From: Massilia rubra
GTDB taxonomy: Bacteria; Pseudomonadota; Gammaproteobacteria; Burkholderiales; Burkholderiaceae_D
Reading direction: 5' to 3'
DNA: 64,000 nucleotides
Assembly: GCF_011682065.1 (NCBI RefSeq)
Contig: NZ_VUYU01000001.1
Location: forward strand, 434,001-498,000
Below are positions 44,486 to 54,221 of the stretch, piece by piece. The notes under the pieces were generated by a model. It was not told the origin of the DNA. It was given only the letters and a program-made list of their open reading frames with translations, and made no database searches. Position 1 is the stretch's first letter. Each line of letters starts with the position of its first letter. Both the position numbers and the translations under genes were made by a program.

Positions 44486-45255
44486 ATGAGCGAACAAGTC
44501 ATTCTCCACATCGAAGGCGTGAACAAGCGCTTCGGCGGTTTGCAAGCGCTGACCAACGTCGGCATCAAGATCATGCGCGGGCAGATTTACGGCCTGATCG
44601 GCCCCAACGGCGCCGGCAAGACCACCTTCTTTAATGTGATCACCGGGCTGTACCAGCCCGATACCGGCACCTTCGCGCTGGCCGGCAAACCGTATTCGCC
44701 GTCGGCCCCGCACCTGGTGGCCAAGGCCGGCATTGCCCGTACCTTCCAGAACATCCGCCTGTTCGGCGAGATGACGGCGCTCGAAAACGTGATGGTCGGC
44801 TGCCACGTGCGCACCCACCAGGGCGTGTTCGGCGCGGTATTCCGGCACAAGGCGGCGCGCCTCGAAGAAGCGGCGATCCGCGCGCGCGCGCAGGAGTTGC
44901 TCGACTTTGTCGGCATTGGCGCGTTTGCCAAGCGCACCGCCAAATTCCTGTCGTACGGCGACCAGCGCCGCCTGGAAATCGCGCGTGCGCTGGCCACCGA
45001 TCCGCAACTGCTGGCGCTCGACGAACCGGCCGCGGGCATGAACGCGACCGAAAAACTGGCGCTGCGCGAGTTGCTCATCAAGATCAAGAACGAAGGCAAG
45101 ACCGTGCTGTTGATCGAACACGACGTCAAGCTGATGATGGGGCTGTGCGACCGCATCACCGTGCTCGAATACGGCAAACCCATCGCGGAAGGCTTACCGG
45201 CCGACATACAGAAAAATCCGGCAGTGATCGAAGCCTACCTGGGAGGTGCTCACGC

Positions 45256-45259
<4 letters not shown>
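44486..45259 (+). CDS. livG: Branched-chain amino acid ABC transporter ATP-binding protein LivG
   Basis: The 257-residue ATPase has Walker A GPNGAGKTT, the Q-loop TFQNIRLF, the signature LSYGDQRRLEIARAL and Walker B LLALDEPAAGMN, then the switch His in LLIEHDVKLM. It energises LivHM with LivF. The start lies 21 bases after livM. Its stop overlaps the livF ATG. Confidence 0.96.
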
Positions 45260-45981
<722 letters not shown>

Positions 45982-46048
45982 GCGCCGGGGACGTACTTTT
46001 TACGTCATACAAGACGGTGCAGCGTGCGCGCACGATTGCACCACCCAT

Positions 46049-46076
46049 AAAAAAACCCCGCAGAGCGGGGTTTTTT
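46049..46076. terminator. Bidirectional intrinsic terminator, livF / phasin
   Basis: AAAAACCCCGC pairs perfectly with GCGGGGTTTTT around an AGA loop, between the convergent livF and phasin genes. Confidence 0.95.
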
Positions 46077-46098
46077 ACTTCACGACAACAGCGCCAGA

Positions 46099-46668
46099 TT
46101 AACGCTTGGCGGTGGTACGTGCAGCAACGTTCTGTGCAGCCTGGGTGAACTGCGATACCGCTGCGTTCACATTGGTTTCCATGGCTTCTTTAGCTTGCTT
46201 GGCGGTCTTGCTCATCTGCTCGTAGCCGGCGTTGGCGTTGCCGATCGATGCCTTGATCGCGGCAACCACGTTTTCCGAACCGGCAGGAGCATTCTTGCTG
46301 ACTTCGTCAACCAGCGAAATCACCTTGCGGTTGGTTTCGGCGATCTGGAACTCGGCGGCTTTCGAAAACTCAGCCTGGGTGCCGGTAGCGATTGCAGCCA
46401 GCTGGCGGCTGTACGACATCGCTTTTTCAGCATTTGGCTGAGCCTGGGCGGCGGTCAGCGAGAAAAATTCTTGTGGGTCTTTGCACGACAGCAGTTGCTT
46501 GGTAGCGATCGAGGACTCTTCCAGCGTTGCCTTGGCAGCGGTGATGTTCAGCTCGACCAGCTTTTCAATGCTTTCGAAGGCCTTCGTCGTCAGCGACGAG
46601 TACAGCGCAAACTGCGATTCAAAGTTAGCTTTGGTGGCGTTCGAAAACTGCTCAGGGATTGCAAACAT
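46099..46668 (-). CDS. Phasin family protein
   Basis: The 189-residue helical protein begins [17 protein letters not shown] and contains [18 protein letters not shown], typical of PHA granule-associated phasins. The C-terminus is Ala/Thr rich ([10 protein letters not shown]). Phasins coat polyhydroxyalkanoate granules. GGAG precedes the ATG. No pha synthesis genes lie in the window. Confidence 0.93.
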   Translation of the reverse strand: MFAIPEQFSNATKANFESQFALYSSLTTKAFESIEKLVELNITAAKATLEESSIATKQLLSCKDPQEFFSLTAAQAQPNAEKAMSYSRQLAAIATGTQAEFSKAAEFQIAETNRKVISLVDEVSKNAPAGSENVVAAIKASIGNANAGYEQMSKTAKQAKEAMETNVNAAVSQFTQAAQNVAARTTAKR

Positions 46669-47034
46669 ATATATTCTCCAAATATTGATTAATAGTATTG
46701 TTGATAAATGCTGCGTTGAACCGGTGAGGCAGAAAAATCTGTCAAGCCAAGGCTGAACAATAGGATTGTGCAGCGCAACAAAGTCTATTTTAATGATTTC
46801 TCGACCAGAGTCAAGCGAATCTTGTGCAGTGCACAAATCTCTCGTGATCAATGGAAATAGCCGGTCCGCACAGCGCCGGCGGCATGGTTTTCAGCCAGCC
46901 GGCGGCCACGCTGTCATAGACAAAACCGGCCTTGATAACATGGCAATGAGGCCCATGCTAGACTCGCGGTTCGCGCTGTCCAACCTGTTGATACGGCGCC
47001 TTGACGTTTTGACGTCGAGCGCAACCCTTGATAT
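46669..47034. other. Divergent intergenic region, phasin / DMT transporter
   Basis: About 365 bases without a supported gene. Two direct copies of GCCGGCGGC occur near 46.88-46.91 kb. TTGACG (47009-47014) and TATATG (47032-47037) are spaced by 17 bases but overlap the transporter ATG, so if used the real start would be further in. No phasin promoter could be fixed. Confidence 0.4.
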
Positions 47035-47940
47035 ATGTCAAACGAAACGTTTAAAAATGTTGCGCCGCGCCACAGTGCGCCCTGGCTGTCACCGATGCCC
47101 GTGTTTTTCGTGCTGTTGTGGAGTACCGGCTTCATCGTGGCCAAGTTCGGCCTGCCGTACGCGCCACCGCTGACCTTCCTGCTGCTGCGCTGCGCGGCGG
47201 TGCTGGTGGTGCTGTTGCCCATCGTCCTGATCTGGAAGGCGCCGTGGCCGAAAGGCAGCATCGGCCATATCGCCGTGGCCGGCTTGCTGTTGCAGGCGGG
47301 CTACCTCGGCGGCGTCTGGTGCGCCATCAAGCTCGGCATGCCGGCGGGGGTGACCGCCCTGATTGTCGGCATGCAACCGATCCTCACCGCCGCCTGCGCT
47401 CCCCTGATCGGCGAGACGGTGCGCCCGCGCCAGTGGCTGGGCCTGCTGTTCGGCCTGACCGGCGTGGCGCTGGTGGTGTATGCCAAGATCACCCTGGTCG
47501 GCCTGTCGCCGCTGGCGATCGGCTTTTGCGTGCTGGCGCTGCTGTCGATTACCGCTGGTACGATGTACCAGAAGCATTTTTGCCCGCGTTTCGATTTGCG
47601 CACCGGTACCGTGATCCAGTTCGCCTCGACCGTGGCGGTGCTGCTGCCGGTCGCGATCCTGTTCGAAGGGCTCGACTGGTCGCTCAGCAGCATCACGTGG
47701 ACGCCGCGTTTCATCGGCGCGTGGATGTGGTCGGTGTTTGCGCTCTCGATCGGCGCCATCTTCCTGCTGTTTCAGTTAATCCGCCGCAGCGATGCGACCC
47801 AGGTGACCAGCCTGCTGTACCTGACGCCGCCAACCACGGCCGTCATGGCCTGGCTGATGTTCGGCGAAGCCTTCAGCTGGCTCGGCGTGGCCGGGATGCT
47901 GGTGGCGGTCATCGGTGTGGTGTGTGTTGTCAAAAAATAG
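47035..47940 (+). CDS. EamA/DMT superfamily transporter
   Basis: The 301-residue protein has ten predicted membrane helices in two EamA repeats; the first opens F-F-V-L-L-W-S-T-G-F-I-V-A-K and the second contains S-I-T-A-G-T-M-Y-Q-K. The end of repeat two, LLYLTPPTTAVMAWLMFGE, is typical. It is a probable metabolite exporter; substrate unknown. The ATG lacks a ribosome binding site; an ATG at codon 21 is possible. The nitroreductase gene follows after eight bases. Confidence 0.9.
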   Translation: MSNETFKNVAPRHSAPWLSPMPVFFVLLWSTGFIVAKFGLPYAPPLTFLLLRCAAVLVVLLPIVLIWKAPWPKGSIGHIAVAGLLLQAGYLGGVWCAIKLGMPAGVTALIVGMQPILTAACAPLIGETVRPRQWLGLLFGLTGVALVVYAKITLVGLSPLAIGFCVLALLSITAGTMYQKHFCPRFDLRTGTVIQFASTVAVLLPVAILFEGLDWSLSSITWTPRFIGAWMWSVFALSIGAIFLLFQLIRRSDATQVTSLLYLTPPTTAVMAWLMFGEAFSWLGVAGMLVAVIGVVCVVKK

Positions 47941-47948
47941 GAGAAACA

Positions 47949-48644
47949 ATGTTGGTTAGCAAAGAACAAACCATCGTGGACGCCGCGATCAGCTCGCGCC
48001 GTTCGATCCGTGCCTTCCTGCCGACCCCGGTCGCGCGCGAAGATATCGCGCAGATCCTGGCCGTGAGCGCGCGCGCGCCGTCCGGCACCAATATCCAGCC
48101 ATGGAAGGTCACGGTGCTGACCGGCCAGGCCAAGGAGAGCTTGTCGCAAGCCATTTTGGCGGTCCACAACGATCCCGAACTGGCCCGCCAGCATGTGGAA
48201 GAGTATCCCTATTACCCGCGCGAATGGACCTCGCCCTACATCGAGCGGCGCCGCAAGGTCGGCCTGGACCTGTATTCGCTGCTGGGCCTGGAGCGCGACA
48301 ACAAGGCCGGCATGCACGCCCAGTTCGGCCGCAACTACCGTTTTTTCGATGCGCCCGTGGGGCTGATTTTCACCATCGACCGGGTGCTGGAGCAGGGCTC
48401 CTGGCTCGATTACGGCATGTTCCTTGAAAACATCATGGTCGCCGCGCGCGGGCGCGGGCTCGATACCTGTCCGCAGGCGGCATTTACCCCGTATCACAAG
48501 GTCATTGCCGAGCATCTCCAGCTGCCCCCCACCGAGATGCTGGTGTGCGGCATGGCGCTCGGGTTCGCCGATCCGGACAAGATCGAGAACACCCTGGTGA
48601 CCGCGCGCGAACCTGTGGCAAGCTTTGTTCGCTTCATGGAATAA
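47949..48644 (+). CDS. Nitroreductase family flavoprotein
   Basis: The 231-residue protein has the FMN-binding motifs of nitroreductases: S-S-R-R-S-I-R-A-F near the N-terminus, SARAPSGTNIQPWKV, and the C-terminal C-G-M-A-L-G-F-A-D-P. It reduces nitro groups or related acceptors with NAD(P)H; the native substrate is unknown. GGAG overlaps the end of the transporter gene, so the two are co-transcribed. Confidence 0.92.
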   Translation: MLVSKEQTIVDAAISSRRSIRAFLPTPVAREDIAQILAVSARAPSGTNIQPWKVTVLTGQAKESLSQAILAVHNDPELARQHVEEYPYYPREWTSPYIERRRKVGLDLYSLLGLERDNKAGMHAQFGRNYRFFDAPVGLIFTIDRVLEQGSWLDYGMFLENIMVAARGRGLDTCPQAAFTPYHKVIAEHLQLPPTEMLVCGMALGFADPDKIENTLVTAREPVASFVRFME

Positions 48645-48796
48645 ACGCGTACACTGTGACGGACGCAAGGAGCGCCCTGGCTACGACGTTGTAGCCCGGC
48701 ACAAGACTTCCTCCGAATGTCAAATTCGTTTGCGATTGCTGAGTACTTTGCTAGACTTCAGCGATATAAAGGTCAGCTCGCTTCAAAGGAATTCAG

Positions 48797-49870
48797 ATGT
48801 ATAAGTTTGTCTTGGGCGCTATCGCTTCCCTGCTGTTCGCTTTCACCCCGCCGGTCGAGGCCAAGGTCAAGGCCAAAGCCAAGGCCGGGGTCAGTGCGGG
48901 CAAGGTCAAGAAGCAGGCCGTCGGCAAGTCGCGCTTCAAACGGCGCGAAGTCGCTCCCCGCGTGGTCGCCGAGAGCCGCAACACCATGGTGCGCCGTACC
49001 GTCATGGTGCGCGGCAAGCGCAAGGTTGTGTACCAGCGCGTGATCGTCGCCGCCTCGCTGCCCGAACGGGCGCGCCAGAGCGCCGGCGACCGTGCCGGCC
49101 TGAACCAGACGTCCGACCCGCTCGACCTCAAATCCAACGTGGCCTTCGTGCTCGACCAGAACAATGCCGAGGTATTGTTCGAAAAGAACGCGAATATCGC
49201 CTTGCCGATCGCCTCGATCACCAAGTTGATGACCGGCCTGATCGTGGTCGAAGCGCAGCAGGATATGGGCGAGGTGCTCAACATCACCGAGGACGACGTC
49301 GATCACGAAAAATTCACCAGTTCGCGCCTGCGCGTCGGTTCCAGGATGACGCGCGCCAACTTGCTGCATATCGCGCTGATGAGTTCGGAGAACCGGGCGG
49401 CGGCTGCGCTGGCGCGCAATTATCCGGGTGGCGTGGCGGGGTTTGTCGAAGCCATGAATGCCAAGGCGCGCCAGCTGGGCATGAACGATACGCGCTATGT
49501 CGATTCGAGCGGGCTGTCGAGCCGCAATGTGGCCAGCGCGCGCGATTTGGCCAAGCTGGCCATGTTCGCCTACAACCAGCCGCTGCTGCGCCAGTATTCG
49601 ACCGATCCGAAATCGACCGTCGATGCGGGCGACCGGCTGATGCATTACAACAATACCAACTATCTGGTCGCGATGCCGGATTGGGATATCGGCTTGCAAA
49701 AGACCGGCTTCATTAACGAAGCGGGGCGCTGCCTGGTGATGCAGACCGTGATCCAGGGCCGCGCCGTGATCATGGTGTTTTTGGATTCGAAGGGCAAGCA
49801 ATCGCGCACCGCCGATGCGGGACGGATGCGGCGCTGGCTGGAGGGCTTGCGCCCGCCCGGTTTGTCGTGA
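48797..49870 (+). CDS. pbpG: D-alanyl-D-alanine endopeptidase, PBP7/PbpG type
   Basis: The 357-residue protein has a signal peptide (cleavage near VEAKV) and a basic Lys/Arg-rich stretch of about 80 residues. The S11 peptidase domain follows: S140-I-T-K143, S197-E-N199 and K302-T-G304 form the three active-site motifs. It cleaves peptidoglycan cross-links in the periplasm. It ends in a basic tail (GRMRRWLEGLRPPG) of the S11 type. A hairpin separates it from the convergent IclR gene. Confidence 0.92.
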   Translation: MYKFVLGAIASLLFAFTPPVEAKVKAKAKAGVSAGKVKKQAVGKSRFKRREVAPRVVAESRNTMVRRTVMVRGKRKVVYQRVIVAASLPERARQSAGDRAGLNQTSDPLDLKSNVAFVLDQNNAEVLFEKNANIALPIASITKLMTGLIVVEAQQDMGEVLNITEDDVDHEKFTSSRLRVGSRMTRANLLHIALMSSENRAAAALARNYPGGVAGFVEAMNAKARQLGMNDTRYVDSSGLSSRNVASARDLAKLAMFAYNQPLLRQYSTDPKSTVDAGDRLMHYNNTNYLVAMPDWDIGLQKTGFINEAGRCLVMQTVIQGRAVIMVFLDSKGKQSRTADAGRMRRWLEGLRPPGLS

Positions 49871-49921
49871 AGTAGCCAGTGAACCGTCATTGCCGCGGGG
49901 GCGCCTGGCCCTGCGCGGGAA

Positions 49922-49948
49922 GTCATTTCTGCCAATGGCAGAAATGAC
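49922..49948. repeat. Palindromic hairpin between convergent pbpG and IclR genes
   Basis: GTCATTTCTGCC pairs perfectly with GGCAGAAATGAC around an AAT loop. It is preceded by CTGCGCGGGAA and a degraded CCGTCATTGCCGCG. A related hairpin follows the peroxiredoxin gene. It may act as a terminator for both flanking genes. Confidence 0.7.
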
Positions 49949-49949
49949 A

Positions 49950-50729
49950 CTATACCGGCCCGGTATACCCCAGGGTCGCCGAAATCTGGCTCGCCGTGCT
50001 CACCAGGTCCTCCAGCCATTCTTCCTGCAAGCGATCGGCCGGCGCTGAAATCGACAAGCCGGCAATCAGCTTGCCCGAATCGTCATGGATGCCCGCCGCC
50101 ATGCAGCGCACGCCCAGTTCCAGCTCTTCGTTATCGCGCGCATAACCGCGCGTCCTGACCACGCTCAGCTCGCGTTCCAGCTTGCCCAGGTCGGTAATCG
50201 AATTCTTGTTATGCCCGGCCAGCCCGGTGCGCGTGGCATACGCCCGGATCGCCTTCGGTTCATCCACCGACAAAAACAGCTTGCCGGTGGAGGTCAGGTG
50301 CAGCGGGCCGCGTCCGCCGATGGCGCGCACCACCTGCATCCCGGAACGCTCCGAAAACGCGCGGTCGATGTACACAATCTCGTCGCCCTGGCGCACCGAC
50401 AGGTTGATGGTCTGCTGGGTCTTCTTGTGCAGCGAGCGCATGTAGTCGAGCGCCGCTTCGCGCACCGACAGCCGGCTTTTCACCACATTGCCCAGCTCCA
50501 GCAAACGCATGCCGAGACGGTAAGTGCCGGGTTCCACCCGGTCCACGAAGCGCGTGATGACCATGTCGTTCAGGATCCGGTGCGCAGTCGATGGATGCAA
50601 TCCGGACACCTTGGACAATTCTTTCAGGCTGACCGGATCGGTATAGTTGGCCAGCGCGTCGAGCAAGGCCACCATGCGCTCGATGACCTGGATCGAGGTT
50701 TTGGGCGCTTCAACGGTGTCGATTTTCAT
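49950..50729 (-). CDS. IclR family transcriptional regulator
   Basis: The 259-residue protein has the N-terminal winged HTH (SLKELSKVSGLHPSTAHRIL) and the IclR effector domain (INLSVRQGDEIVYIDR, then PLHLTSTGKLFLS and G-V-R-C-M-A-A-G-I). Targets cannot be inferred: it is divergent from dgkA across about 150 bases and convergent with pbpG. No Shine-Dalgarno sequence is clear. Confidence 0.93.
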   Translation of the reverse strand: MKIDTVEAPKTSIQVIERMVALLDALANYTDPVSLKELSKVSGLHPSTAHRILNDMVITRFVDRVEPGTYRLGMRLLELGNVVKSRLSVREAALDYMRSLHKKTQQTINLSVRQGDEIVYIDRAFSERSGMQVVRAIGGRGPLHLTSTGKLFLSVDEPKAIRAYATRTGLAGHNKNSITDLGKLERELSVVRTRGYARDNEELELGVRCMAAGIHDDSGKLIAGLSISAPADRLQEEWLEDLVSTASQISATLGYTGPV

Positions 50730-50877
50730 GATGTGGTTGGTGCAGTGCAGTATATGTCCGTACTTTATACCACAATGTGAAAAGGATTGGCAATTTCCCT
50801 TTGCGGCGCGGCAAAGATGGCGCAGCGGCGGCGGGGCGGGGCATAATGCGTTTTACCTGTTTTTTTGAAGAGACTCC

Positions 50878-51264
50878 ATGACCGAGCCTGTCAGTGAATT
50901 CAAGAGCAAAAGCGGCCTCCAACGCATCGTGGCGGCGACCGGCTATTCGATCGATGGCTTCAAATCGGCCTGGGCAAGCGAGCATGCCTTCCGCCAGGAA
51001 CTGTTCCTGGTCGTTATCGGCACCGTCATCGCCCTGCTGTTGCCAATTTCTTCCTTCCAGAAACTGTTCCTGATCGCCGTGCTGGTGCTGGTGCTCATCG
51101 TCGAGCTGATCAACTCGGCCATCGAAGCCGTGGTCGACCGCGTCTCGCTCGAACGCCATCCGCTATCGAAGAATGCCAAGGATTTCGGCAGCGCCGCCGT
51201 GATGCTGGCGGTCATGATCGCCGTGGCCTCGTGGGCGGTGGTGCTGTTCAACCGCTTCTATTAG
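50878..51264 (+). CDS. dgkA: Diacylglycerol kinase
   Basis: The 128-residue membrane protein has three helices and the DgkA signature E-L-I-N-S-A-I-E-A-V-V-D-R, with K-N-A-K-D-F-G-S-A-A following. It phosphorylates diacylglycerol to phosphatidic acid at the inner membrane. GAAGAG precedes the ATG. CATAAT upstream is a weak -10. Confidence 0.96.
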   Translation: MTEPVSEFKSKSGLQRIVAATGYSIDGFKSAWASEHAFRQELFLVVIGTVIALLLPISSFQKLFLIAVLVLVLIVELINSAIEAVVDRVSLERHPLSKNAKDFGSAAVMLAVMIAVASWAVVLFNRFY

Positions 51265-51393
51265 TCCACTGCGCTAGTGCGCTGATTGTCGCAAGCCGGC
51301 CCGCCTTATGCGCGGGCCGCATATCGAACCGCGAAACGATTCCTTCGCTTTCGCCGCATCGGGCCGTATTCTGGTGTTCCAGGAGGTGGCGCC

Positions 51394-51954
51394 ATGACGG
51401 AACTCTTTCCCCATTTTCAAGTAATCGTGGTCAGTGGACTGCATGACAGCGGACCGGGCCATTGGCAGTCGCGCTGGCAGCGCCTGCACCCGGAATTCGT
51501 GCGCGTGCGCCAGGATGATTTCGACCAGCCCGACCTGGAGGCCTGGGCGGCGCGGCTGGACCAGGTGCGCCGATCCGATCCGCGTCCCGCGCTGGTGGTG
51601 GCGCACAGTTTCGGCTGCCTGACAGCGGTGCACAGCATCGCCCGCAGCAGCGACGGCGTGGCCGGCGCCCTGCTGGTCGCGCCGGCCGATCCCGACAAAT
51701 TCGGTGTGGCCGAGCGCCTGCCCGCGCTGTCGCTCGATTGCCCTAGCATATTGGTCAGTAGCGCCAACGATCCGTGGATGAGCGCGCCACACGCGGCCTT
51801 GTGGGCACGCCGCTGGGGCAGCGAGCTGATCGAGCAGGGCCGGCTGGGACACATCAATGCCGACTCAGGCCTGGGCGACTGGCCGGCCGGTTACAAGTAT
51901 TTGCAGCGCCTGGGCGAATTGGCGCACAATAGGACGCTGGCCTTTTCGGCATGA
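51394..51954 (+). CDS. RBBP9/YdeN-type alpha/beta serine hydrolase
   Basis: The 186-residue protein has the short RBBP9/YdeN fold: VSGLHDSGPGHWQSRW near the N-terminus, nucleophile VVAHSFGCLTA, an acid in SSANDPWMS and the catalytic His in LGHINADSGLGDWPAG. The substrate is unknown. AGGAGG precedes the ATG. The peroxiredoxin gene follows after 54 bases. Confidence 0.9.
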   Translation: MTELFPHFQVIVVSGLHDSGPGHWQSRWQRLHPEFVRVRQDDFDQPDLEAWAARLDQVRRSDPRPALVVAHSFGCLTAVHSIARSSDGVAGALLVAPADPDKFGVAERLPALSLDCPSILVSSANDPWMSAPHAALWARRWGSELIEQGRLGHINADSGLGDWPAGYKYLQRLGELAHNRTLAFSA

Positions 51955-52008
51955 TTGACATCCGCTTATAACTTTCGAACAACTTTCGATGAACGATTGG
52001 AGATCACA

Positions 52009-52647
52009 ATGAGTTTACGTTTGGGCGATACCGCTCCCGATTTCGAGCAGGATTCTTCGCTGGGAACGATCAAGTTTCACGAATGGGCTGGCAACTCGTG
52101 GGTGGTGCTGTTCTCGCACCCGGCCGATTTCACGCCCGTCTGCACCACCGAGCTCGGCCTGACTGCCAAGCTCAAGCCTGAATTCGACAAGCGCAACGTG
52201 AAAGCCATTGCGCTGTCGGTCGATCCGGCCGACCTGCATAAAACCTGGATCAAGGACATTGAAGAGACGCAAAAAACCGTGGTCGGCTTTCCGATCATCG
52301 CCGATGCCGACAAGAAGGTGGCCGCCCTGTACGACATGATCCACCCGGAACAGTCGGCCACGGCCACGGTGCGCTCGCTGTTCGTGATCGATCCGAAGAA
52401 AAAGATCCGCCTGTCGATCACCTATCCGATGAGCACCGGGCGCAACTTCGACGAAGTGCTGCGCGTCATCGACGCCCTGCAACTGAGCGATGCCTACACC
52501 GTGGCCACGCCCGGCAACTGGCGCGATGGCGACGATGTGATTATCCCGCTGAGCGTGCAAGACCCGGAATTGATCAAGCAAAAGTATCCGAAAGGCTACA
52601 CCGCCGAGCGCGCGTATCTGCGCGTGACGCCGCAGCCGAACAAGTAA
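52009..52647 (+). CDS. 1-Cys peroxiredoxin (Prx6 type)
   Basis: The 212-residue protein has the peroxidatic site PADFTPVCTTE with Cys45, the only cysteine, so it belongs to the 1-Cys Prx6 group. The C-terminal dimerisation arm is present (GNWRDGDDVIIPLSV). It reduces hydroperoxides in the cytoplasm. GGAG precedes the ATG; an in-frame ATG 18 codons upstream lacks one. Confidence 0.94.
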   Translation: MSLRLGDTAPDFEQDSSLGTIKFHEWAGNSWVVLFSHPADFTPVCTTELGLTAKLKPEFDKRNVKAIALSVDPADLHKTWIKDIEETQKTVVGFPIIADADKKVAALYDMIHPEQSATATVRSLFVIDPKKKIRLSITYPMSTGRNFDEVLRVIDALQLSDAYTVATPGNWRDGDDVIIPLSVQDPELIKQKYPKGYTAERAYLRVTPQPNK

Positions 52648-52659
52648 GCTGCCCTGCGC

Positions 52660-52697
52660 GGGGAAGTCCTGTCCGCCAGTGGCGGAAAGGACTCCCC
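52660..52697. repeat. Palindromic hairpin downstream of the peroxiredoxin gene
   Basis: GGGGAAGTCCTGTCCGCC pairs with GGCGGAAAGGACTCCCC around an AGT loop, with one bulge and one mismatch. It shares the layout CTGCGCGGG-GAAGTC with the hairpin after pbpG. It probably ends the peroxiredoxin transcript. Confidence 0.65.
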
Positions 52698-52777
52698 GGC
52701 ATTACCATTTTCACCACGCCGCCCTGAAACGCATAAGCAAATAAGCTTTCCGTTGTTTGAATCACGGCTGAGTCCCT

Positions 52778-52792
52778 ATACCCTGAAGGTAT
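52778..52792. promoter_or_regulatory. Inverted repeat upstream of the TauE/SafE gene
   Basis: ATACC and GGTAT are separated by CTGAA, ending 15 bases before the ATG. It could be an operator or an RNA hairpin near the start; there is no other support. Confidence 0.35.
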
Positions 52793-52807
52793 TCCAGGGG
52801 CTCATTC

Positions 52808-53581
52808 ATGCAACTTACGTATATCGTTTCAGGTTTTGCCGTCGGCCTGCTGGTCGGCATGACCGGTGTCGGCGGGGGTTCCCTCATGACGCCGCTGCTC
52901 ACGCTGTTGTTCGGCGTGCCGCCCTCGGTCGCCGTCGGCACCGACCTTGCGTTCGCCTCCATTACCAAGTCGGCCGGTGCGTTTACCCACCGCCTGCGCG
53001 GCACCGTGCGCTGGGATATCGTGCGCCATCTCTGTTTCGGCGCCTTGCCGGCCGCCGTGGCCGCCACCTTCGCGCTCAAGCAATTCGGCGCGCTCGACAA
53101 GGAAATCGGCCAGATCATCCGTTACTCCATCGCCGGCTCGGTCATGCTGACCGTGATTGCGCTGCTGTTCCGAGGCAAGATGCTGGCCTGGATCAACGCC
53201 AGGCCCGAGCGCCAGTTGCAGGGCAGGGCGCTGGCGGCCGCCACTATTGTCTCCGGCGCGCTGCTGGGCGTGCTGGTCACGGTCTCCTCGATCGGCGCCG
53301 GCGCCATCGGCGCGACCTTGCTGGTCATGCTGTACCCGCGCATGACGCCGGCGGAAGTGGCCGGCACCGACATCGCCTACGCCGTGCCGCTGACCGCGAT
53401 TGCCGCCTTCGGCCACTGGTGGCTCGGCTCGATCGACTGGGCCTTGCTCGCCATGCTGCTGATCGGCTCGCTGCCAGGCATCACCCTCGGTTCCTGGATC
53501 GCCAAATCGGTGCCGGAAGGCTTTTTGCGCGGCTTGCTGGCAACCACCCTCACCTTGGTGGCGGTCAAGCTGGTCTATTAA
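52808..53581 (+). CDS. TauE/SafE (TSUP) family sulfite exporter-like permease
   Basis: The 257-residue membrane protein has the TSUP N-terminal motif GLLVGMTGVGGGSLMTPLL and a second SSIGAGAIGATLLVML copy, the internal repeat of the family. Helices number seven to eight. The family exports or imports sulfur oxyanions or organic acids. It lies 0.6 kb from the sulfate transporter genes, but an opposite-strand gene separates them, so shared regulation is only possible. Confidence 0.92.
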   Translation: MQLTYIVSGFAVGLLVGMTGVGGGSLMTPLLTLLFGVPPSVAVGTDLAFASITKSAGAFTHRLRGTVRWDIVRHLCFGALPAAVAATFALKQFGALDKEIGQIIRYSIAGSVMLTVIALLFRGKMLAWINARPERQLQGRALAAATIVSGALLGVLVTVSSIGAGAIGATLLVMLYPRMTPAEVAGTDIAYAVPLTAIAAFGHWWLGSIDWALLAMLLIGSLPGITLGSWIAKSVPEGFLRGLLATTLTLVAVKLVY

Positions 53582-53603
53582 ACTCCGTTAAAACCAGCCG
53601 CGC

Positions 53604-54005
53604 TCAGGGCCGGCTCGGCCACACCTGCGCCACGCGCGCGCGCAGAAACGGGTCGCCGACGACGATCGGCGCCAGCCAGCGCAGCACCGTCGCCGCTTCA
53701 TGGCGCAGTTCGGTCCACAGCGCAAACTCGCAATTGAGCGCCGCATTCACGTACACCCGCACCAGCAGTTCGCGCTCGACCGGCGTGGCCCCGGCCGCCG
53801 CGCCAAGGCGCACGTAGGCCGCCACCAGCGCCTGCGTGTCGCCGCCGCGCGGCAGCATCGGCGCCGGGTCGCACTCCTGCGCCCAGACGTGGAAGATGGC
53901 GCGCAGCCCCGGCGGCACGCTGACGCTGAGCATCGCGTCCGCTTCCGCTGCCCGGCAACTGTCCGGCGCGCCGCCGCTTTCTTGCAAACGTTCATGGTTG
54001 TCCAT
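53604..54005 (-). CDS. Hypothetical protein
   Basis: The 133-residue soluble protein is not recognised. It has a conserved-looking middle (R-A-I-F-H-V-W-A-Q-E-C-D-P-A-P) and Trp-rich C-terminus. No signal peptide is present. AGGAGG-like sequence precedes the ATG on the minus strand. It is convergent with the TauE/SafE gene and divergent from cysT. Confidence 0.6.
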   Translation of the reverse strand: MDNHERLQESGGAPDSCRAAEADAMLSVSVPPGLRAIFHVWAQECDPAPMLPRGGDTQALVAAYVRLGAAAGATPVERELLVRVYVNAALNCEFALWTELRHEAATVLRWLAPIVVGDPFLRARVAQVWPSRP

Positions 54006-54221
54006 GGTTCCTCCTGATCGCTGTATGTCAGACAGCGCCGGGACGAGCCGGGTTCAGCCGTTCAAGCCCGCGTTTGCGCCCGCTCAAGTCATCCGCAGCC
54101 GCGCGTTCGGCGCAATCTTAATAGCATATCGATCTATACAAATAAGAAATGCTTCGTTTGCGTTATGAGGTTCTGATGCGATTATTGCCGCCTATTAGAC
54201 GAATTTGTAATAAGAGGCCCC

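Noticed and set aside
47009-47037. TTGACG-N17-TATATG as promoter of the EamA transporter
   Set aside because: The -10 overlaps the chosen ATG. It would work only if translation began at codon 21, for which there is no ribosome binding site.
54185-54213. TTGCCG-N17-TAATAA as the cysT promoter
   Set aside because: Transcription would begin at about the start codon, yet a Shine-Dalgarno AAGAGG overlaps the -10; the real promoter is probably further upstream.
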